Below, one piece after another: positions 58,062-64,000 of a stretch of DNA of 64,000 nucleotides. Position 1 is the stretch's first letter; each line of letters starts with the position of its first letter. The notes under the pieces were generated by a model, which saw nothing but the letters and a program-made list of their open reading frames with translations, was not told the origin of the DNA and did not search any database. The position numbers and the translations under genes were made by a program. The DNA comes from Chloranthus sessilifolius (Eukaryota; Streptophyta; Magnoliopsida; Chloranthales; Chloranthaceae): assembly GCA_021018995.1 (NCBI GenBank), contig CM037597.1:6647299-6711298 (forward strand), read 5' to 3'.

Positions 58062-58928
58062 TGTAATGACCCGAAAAATCTGAACCCGAACCCGACTGAA
58101 ACCGTGTGCGTATCCGGCACGGAAAACAAGGTCACCTTAAGAATATTAAATAAATAATGTAAACATGTCTGAGATACTGTGTGTGTGAAGGAATCAAGTT
58201 AAAAGATTTAATTTAGGCCTTTAGTAGATGAGCCGTGCACCGACGCACCGTGTGCCGCTCAACACCGAAGCCAAGCCTATGTTAAAGGGATAGAACTTAG
58301 ATTGGAAATATCTTAGATATTTTGGGGTTTTTGGTTGCTTGAAGGCTAAGTTTAGCCTTGCAAATTTGAAAGCTAGAGAGAGAGAGAGAGAGAGCTCCCG
58401 TCAACCTTCAAACCCCTTCTCGTGAGATTTCGATCGCGAGATCGCCATCGCGCAGAGAACTCCGCACTCGTCGCAAGGCTCGTGACGTCGGTATCGATGG
58501 TGTTCCGCCGTTTATAAATCTGGACCGTTCAAGCCCCTTTCGTTAGAAACCCCTGTTTCTTTTAAGGAAAAAGAACCCCATTTTCAAAGAGCCGATCACT
58601 TTGGAATCGTCTCCCGTGCTTGGAAGAGGTTAAGATCGACGCGTAAGGATGAACGGCATCATCTTCAAGTCCTTGTGATCGATCTCTGTGGATTCATCGT
58701 GGAAATCCGAAAGTTTCATTTCGAAACCCTCTTCGGCAACGATCCTTAAAGCCGCGAAGTCGATCGAAGAAAGGTTAGTTTTCTTTGATTTTAATGGTTT
58801 AGATTATAGAACAAATCCTTGTTTTAGTTTAGTGTGGATTTGTGTGTGATACGATGAAGATCGTAGAAGATTTGGATGAAAATAAATCAAAAATGACAAA
58901 ACATTATGGCTGTGCATTTCTGAGGGTT

Positions 58929-59216
58929 TTGATCGATCAATGTAGGTGATTGATCGATCAAATTGAGTGTTGATCGATCAATAAAAGTGATTGATCGATC
59001 AAACTATATAAACAATGATAAAAACAGCAAGTTAGGTTGTTGGGGGTTCATTCTCGACAGTGGTGATCGATCAATGGTGAGATTGATCGATCAATATGAT
59101 GGTTGATCGATCAATAGTGAAAGTGATCGATCAATAGGATGGTTGATCGATCAATAGTGAGATTGATCAATCAATGTGGTATTGATCGATCAATATAATG
59201 TGTTGATCGATCAATA
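58929..59216 (+). repeat. Palindrome array TGATCGATCAAT in LTR E
   Basis: About 12 copies; eight in a row follow each other at 20 bp (one at 19, one at 21) with tails like AGTGAGATT and AGGATGGTT alternating. Confidence 0.93.
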
Positions 59217-60412
59217 TGACTGTGCCGACACTGCTTCAGTGTTTTGGTCATAACTTTTTACTCCGAACTCCGATTGATCTGATTCTTACAGTATTGGAAA
59301 GAGGACAACTAAATCCACAACTTTTATGAATTAACTAACTAATGAATAAATTTTTTTGATGATCAAAATTGAGCTTGAAGTTTGGCCAAGTTCTAAGTTA
59401 GCACGTTTTAACTGAAGTATCAATATAGCTTCGGTATTTTGGCCATAACTCCTTGTCCCGAACTCCGATTGATGCGATTCTTGATGCGTTAGAAAGACTA
59501 CGACGAGATCTAACTCTTCTATGAATTAGAAAAATCTTAAATCAAATGTTTTGAGGGTCAAAATGAAGCGGGAATTTGGGTCAAGTTTTGAGTCAACACG
59601 AAATTACCCATTTCCGTCTCTGTTTTGAGAAAACACTTAAATACGTCAATATTATTAATATTTAGGATTAATTTTTATATATCATCATGTGTGTGATGTA
59701 GACTAAGAGTGGAGGCCGTAGATAAGAACTTTTGGACTGCTTTAGAACGGCGTTGGATTTGCTTAGAAAGAGGTCTTACCTGAGGTAGGAGAAAACCAAC
59801 TTAAACTGTTTTTGAGTATGATTTCATGTTCATTTCATTTCATGTTCATGCCCTGATTTCTGTTTTTACCAAGCATGTATGCATAGCATGATTCCTGTCA
59901 TTTTGATTCCTGTTTCCGATCTGTAAATCTGAAATCTGTTTCTGAATTCCTGCTATCTGATCTGTGAGGTATATATGTATGTGATTTGATGATTTAAGCC
60001 AGATGATCCCCACCGAGTATGTCGATGACACAGCACACTTGTGCACCTGCTTTCAATCCTCGGCACAATAGCGCTCCATAGATGAGGCATTGTTGCACTT
60101 TCAAAATTGTTCATGTGAACGACGATTTGGTTGGGGTTTCCTATCGGACATTCCTGTTTACTCCGTGCTATACAGTCACAGGAGTTTCTTAAGTTAAATA
60201 GACACACTTTAAGTATTCTGATAATATATCTGCATAACATCTGACATCGTGCATAAAATTCTCAGCTTTTAACTTGATTTGTTCTTGAGTACATGATCTT
60301 GATTCGTTTACTGTTATGAGATAGCATGATCTGCATATTCAATTCATTTATATTGGCAATTTCTTCTATTGAGCTATGATGTAGCTCACCCTGCTTTTTA
60401 AATCACTTTTAG

Positions 60413-60495
60413 GTTCTGAAGCCGTACTTTCCGGCACTGAGAGTGACCCAAATTACCGGCGATCCGGTGAGGCGAGCGAGAGAGGCGGCGTCTAG
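60413..60495 (+). other. Acidic LTR mini-frame, E (decayed)
   Basis: The frame begins well (GTESDPNYRRSGEASERGGV) but lacks the second acidic half and the DEFYP end. Confidence 0.4.
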
Positions 60496-60900
60496 GCGGA
60501 CGACTTTATCCTTAGTGCGGGTATCTGATACGCTATTTTTGTGAGATTTTGTGTAAACCTTTGGATTATTGTGCGCCCGGTGGCCACTTCTGTAATTACT
60601 TTCTGTAGATATTTTCTTCATTTTATAGTATTACTATACATTCTATTGGAACCATTGTTTTGGGTGATGGATGTCCATCACCATTGGTTCTTCTTGGTTC
60701 CTTTTTGGGAATGTATATTTTTATATATTTAGTTACATATTTGTTTTATTGCTTCTTTCTATTTTAAATGCCTTGTGATAACTCGATCTACCCTTCTTGG
60801 GCGATTATGCTTGGTTTTGCTATCTGACGAGACACGCCGTGATTTGTCTGAGGATCATCGAGTATGATCTGATGGCAGTTCTGGTAGCAATCGGTATTAT

Positions 60901-61061
60901 TGTGGGACGGTCCGGCGTGTGATGGGCCTTTTAAACCCGACCGGCCTTGACGTCGACGCGTCAGACATCGGGGCCGATCGTGGTGCCGGACCGTCGGCGC
61001 TTTATCACCGATGGTGGGCGTGGGTAAGCCCCTAAGAAATTGCGGTGATAATTCTTGCAAC

Positions 61062-61108
<47 letters not shown>

Positions 61109-61790
61109 TTAAGGGGGCTTTGGGCGTGATTAAAACGGTGGAAGTTTTCCATCCAGATGGCAAACATCATTCGGCGTCGGGGCCGGCCCATGGTATGCCG
61201 ACCGTGGTGTCGGTCACCTGGTGGGCGAGTGGCCGTGCACAGGCTCTGTGGTTGTTGATGAAAAAACAAAAAAAAAAAAAATCTGAAGAAGAAGGAGTAA
61301 GGGGGATGGGGCGTTGTGACCTTTGCTCAACTCCCTTTGGCCCTTGTGGCCCACCAGACCCTTTGGGCACTTGTGGCCCACCGACCAACTTGGGCATTTT
61401 TGGCCTTTGCCCAGAGCCAGTCGACCACTTTGACTGCTTGAACCTACTCGGCCCACCGACGCCTTGACTGTTGGGCCTACTTGGCCCGGCCGTGCAAACC
61501 GTGCAGGCCTACTTGGCAAGGTGGCCCAACCTGTGAGCCTCTTCGACCCGCATGGACCCGTCTGGCCCTTTGGACCATGGCCCGACCCGCATAGCCTTGG
61601 CCCGACCGGCTGTGCCCCTGGCCCACTCGGACTTTTGGCCCATGACCCGATCTACAGGGCCCTAGGCCCACTCAGACTAAGGCCCATGGCCCGACCTACA
61701 GCCCGACCACAGGGCCCACTAGCTGAAGCCCACTCGACCACTGAGGCCCATGGTCCGGCCCACTCATGGCCCTTTTAAATTCCTTATTTT
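60901..61790 (+). repeat. GC-rich GGCCCA-dense part of the Copia leader
   Basis: After an A/T-run block (61060-61110) and a further A-run (61262-61281), 61310-61770 is packed with GGCCC/GGCCCA words, irregularly spaced and often followed by ACTCGG or ATGG. Open frames on both strands are Pro/Gly-rich by composition; I see no conserved protein. Confidence 0.7.
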
Positions 61791-62564
61791 TCTTGGGCCT
61801 TTTCTGGGCTATTTATAGGTCCGATTTTCGGACAGTATATATGCATTTTGACTATCTCGGACATTTCGGATCCGTTTTTGAGGTCTAATTTTGACAATGA
61901 GGTCTCTGTTATAATATTTGCATTACCTGATGTTATTTTTTCCATTTTTTAATTGTGTAATCAATTTTTTGTTTATCATTCATAAGAATTGACACCTCCT
62001 CATAACACGTTTTGTGATCTTCTAAAATATTATCAAGCCTAATTTGAAAACATGGCTTGGAAAGATTCTTCTGTCCAACGGTGATGATCCTTCCTAGTGC
62101 AGTGGTTTTCATAGTGAGGTTTAATTTTGTCCAAAAACGTGTTACAAATCCAGTGAAAGTGTGTAGTGAACGTTGGCGTTACAACATAAGAGATTCTTCT
62201 GCCCAACGGTGATGAATCACTTAATGTTATATGATGGCTGTATTTCACTATTCATTATTTTGTGTGTGTGGGTACTGCTAGCGTGTTGTGACTCGACTCA
62301 ACGGAGGGTCATAACGACGCAATTAGTACCACAATCATTAATATAGATTGAGGAAGTGACTAGTGTGTTATGGCTCAACCCAACGAAGGGTTATAATGAC
62401 ACAAATCGTTTCTCAAAAAAACCACATTGGTTTTAATTTTTATATTCCTTGACATATTTTAACTTTTGCGTCACATACTATAATTATAACCTTGTGAAAT
62501 TGATAGTTACTTTGATTGTATGTGGACATAATAAAGCCCTTAATACCCGTCTATCATAACCAGT
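61791..62564 (+). other. Distal Copia leader with direct repeats
   Basis: Two repeat pairs: GATTCTTCTGTCCAACGGTG-like (about 62057 and 62190), and a roughly 45-bp pair starting CTAGCGTGTTGTGACTCGA and CTAGTGTGTTATGGCTCAA (about 62278 and 62362). No gene seen. Confidence 0.65.
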
Positions 62565-63390
62565 ATGATTAGTAGAATTAAACTTTTGAGTGGATCAAAT
62601 TATAAGAAATGGAATGAACAAGTTGCAATTGTTCTAGGTTGCATGGATCTTGACTATGCTATACGATCTGATAAACCCAAGGTGCTCACCGTTGATGCCT
62701 CGGCTGAGGATCTGGCAGTGAACCATACGGATTTAGAAAAATGGGATAGATCAAATCGTATGAGCCTCATGATCATAAAGAGTTCCATTGCTGAAGCGAT
62801 TCGGGGAGGTATTCCTGACTCGCACACTGCAAAGGAATACATGCAAGCCATTAAGGGACAATTTCAAGGGACTTCTAAAGCCCTTGCCCGTAGTCTAATT
62901 GTTAAAATGGGAACCATAAAATATGATGGTCATAGCGGCGTCCGGGAGCACATTATGAAAATGAGTGGCATGGCAACTCAATTAAAAGAACTGGACATGA
63001 GTTTTTTCTGAGGGTTATCTTGTTCACTTCATTATGACTTCTCTTCCTGCGCAATTTGACCCGTTCAAGATCAATTATAACACGCAGAAAGAGAAGTGGA
63101 AGATGAACGAGCTAATTGCTCACTGTGTCCAAGAAAAAGAACGACTTCGGCCTGAAAAACCTGAAAGTGCCCATTATGCTGCTCTTGACCCATCAAAACG
63201 AAATTTCAAGCGAAAACCAGGACAATATAAAGGAAAGAATGTGAAAGCTCCTCCACCAGAAACCAAACAAGGAGAAGCTAGCACATCTACTTCTGGCATC
63301 AAGTGTCACTTCTGAAAGAAGAAGGGACATATTAAGAAGAATTGTCAGAAATACAGAGATTGGCTAGGTAAGAAAGGTAATGACCTAGCT
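62565..63390 (+). pseudogene. gag: Copia element F gag
   Basis: Starts MISRIKLLSGSNYKKWNEQV at 62565. Contains a UBN2-type gag core (EYMQAIKGQFQGTSKALARS, MATQLKELDMS), a one-base frameshift in a T-run near 63005, then FIMTSLPAQFDPFKINYN. The zinc knuckle reads CHF-stop-KKKGHIKKNC: the second Cys codon is TGA at 63313-63315. Otherwise well conserved, suggesting fairly recent decay. Confidence 0.88.
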
Positions 63391-64000
63391 TTTGTGTGTT
63401 TTGAATCACTTTATGTTGATGCTCCACGCAATACTTGGTGGATAGATTCTGGTGCAACTATTCATATAAGTAATTCAATGCAGGGATTTCGATCCAGCAG
63501 GAAGCTAAGTAAAGGCGAACGTACCATCAAACTCGGGAATGGAGTAGAAGCAGACATGGAGGCCATTGGGACTCTCCGTCTCATTTTAGATAGTGGTTTC
63601 ATTTTGGATTTAGTTGATACTATTTATGTTCCCAGTATCACTAGAAACCTTATCTCAATTTCTAAATTGGATTCATAAGGTTTTGAATTTAAATTTGGAC
63701 ATAATATGTTTACTCTATTATTTAATTTCCATATTGTGGGTGGTGGCTCATTAGTGGGCAATCTTTATCAGTTGAACTTGGATTCATCTTACGCCCAATC
63801 TTTAGTTTCTTGCATGTGAATGATAAAATAAGTAAGAAACGAAAACGAGCACTCGATAACTCCTCCATTTTATGGCATAAACGTTTAGGCCATATATCTA
63901 AGGATAGAATGGAGAGGTTAGTTAAAGATAATATAATCGATGCGCTCGATTTCTCTGATTTCAATACTTGTGTTGATTGCGTTAAAGGGAAACTCACAAA
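63391..64000 (+). pseudogene. pol: Copia element F protease and integrase start
   Basis: The frame reads TWWIDSGATIHISN (protease active site), IKLGNGVEADMEAIGTLRL and YVPSITRNLISISKLDS, then stops at 63676-63678 and again near 63818. A GAG-pre-integrase segment follows (SSILWHKRLGHISKDRMERL, CVDCVKGKLT), its His/Cys pattern intact, and runs off the window. Confidence 0.87.

Larger units (their letters stand above)
58062..60900 (+). mobile_element. LTR E (probable solo LTR) in the Copia leader
   Basis: Starts TGTAATGACCCGAAAAAT like LTR C. Contains a GA microsatellite (58376-58394), donor-like AAG|GTTAGT at 58773/58774, array 58929-59216, the CATAACTTTTTACTCC block twice, hairpin TGAGCT/AGCTCA (60370-60388), acceptor-like TTTTAG|GTTC at 60412/60413 and the GGTGATGG-ATGT-CCATCACC hairpin (about 60665). 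The right end is degraded: no clear CA end or target duplication, so 60900 is approximate. GC-rich Copia leader resumes after it. Confidence 0.72.
57408..64000 (+). mobile_element. Ty1/Copia element F, 5' part (runs off window)
   Basis: A candidate 5' LTR (57408-57730) with TATAAATATAAGG near 57475, a tRNA-Met primer site, a long leader split by LTR E, then gag and the start of protease-integrase on the plus strand. The 3' LTR lies beyond the window, so the LTR start is a guess based on TG...CA. Confidence 0.75.

Noticed and set aside
57728..58157. Phe/Lys-rich frames across A/T runs
   Set aside because: Caused by homopolymer runs and the LTR E junction.
61464..61778. Pro/Gly-rich 104-codon frame
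   Set aside because: Product of the GGCCCA composition; open on both strands, no domain.

Overview
This is plant nuclear DNA, made up almost entirely of nested and broken transposable elements. I infer an angiosperm: the LTR retrotransposons prime from initiator tRNA-Met, the Ty3/Gypsy integrases end in a chromodomain, and there are remnants of a plant CACTA transposase and a plant F-box/LRR gene. I see no intact host gene, no RNA gene and no prokaryotic or organellar signature.

Layout. 582-14126: a non-autonomous hAT-like element with 8-bp target duplications, split by a near-complete Gypsy chromovirus A (1051-13783, minus). 15330-25388: chromovirus B (minus). 27402-29228: CACTA-type transposase pseudogene. 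29562-39576: same-strand (plus) LTR pieces called C, D (solo LTR), G and H; H keeps its gag and the first residues of protease, then stops at a deletion junction. 39577-53634: chromovirus I (minus), whose left LTR holds a solo LTR J with perfect target duplications and a short non-LTR insertion with an 18-bp duplication. 53683-54165: a Copia gag remnant. 55409-55605: a hAT-like MITE. 55734-57403: an F-box/LRR pseudogene that has lost its F-box. About 57408 to the window end: a Copia element F whose leader is split by LTR E.

How the parts work together. A, B, H and I share the order gag (CCHC knuckles), a short GT-AG intron at one conserved codon, then protease, RT, RNase H, integrase and chromodomain where present. 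Such elements copy themselves through an RNA intermediate. All copies here carry stops, frameshifts or deletions.

Most unusual pattern. Every LTR family with this region preserved carries, at one conserved position, a cluster of short palindromes: TCGATTAATCGA in A, TTGATCGATCAA in C, E, H, I and J, a TCGAGGGTCGA-type motif in D, and CTCGCTCGAGCGAG in B. In long clusters the repeat step is about 20-21 bp. In A and I a second array with the same element-specific motif lies between pol and an extra 3' ORF (full-length but frameshifted in A, only its start left in I). Arrays in the LTR and next to the 3' ORF thus agree within an element and differ between families, as expected if each family has its own sequence-specific factor. 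The same LTRs also share a predicted internal intron spanning the array, a TGAGCT/AGCTCA hairpin, and just after the acceptor a short acidic reading frame (core ESDPDYxPE, ending DEFYP or EEFFP then stop) that changes mainly at third codon positions. These are comparisons made by eye within this window, not database results.
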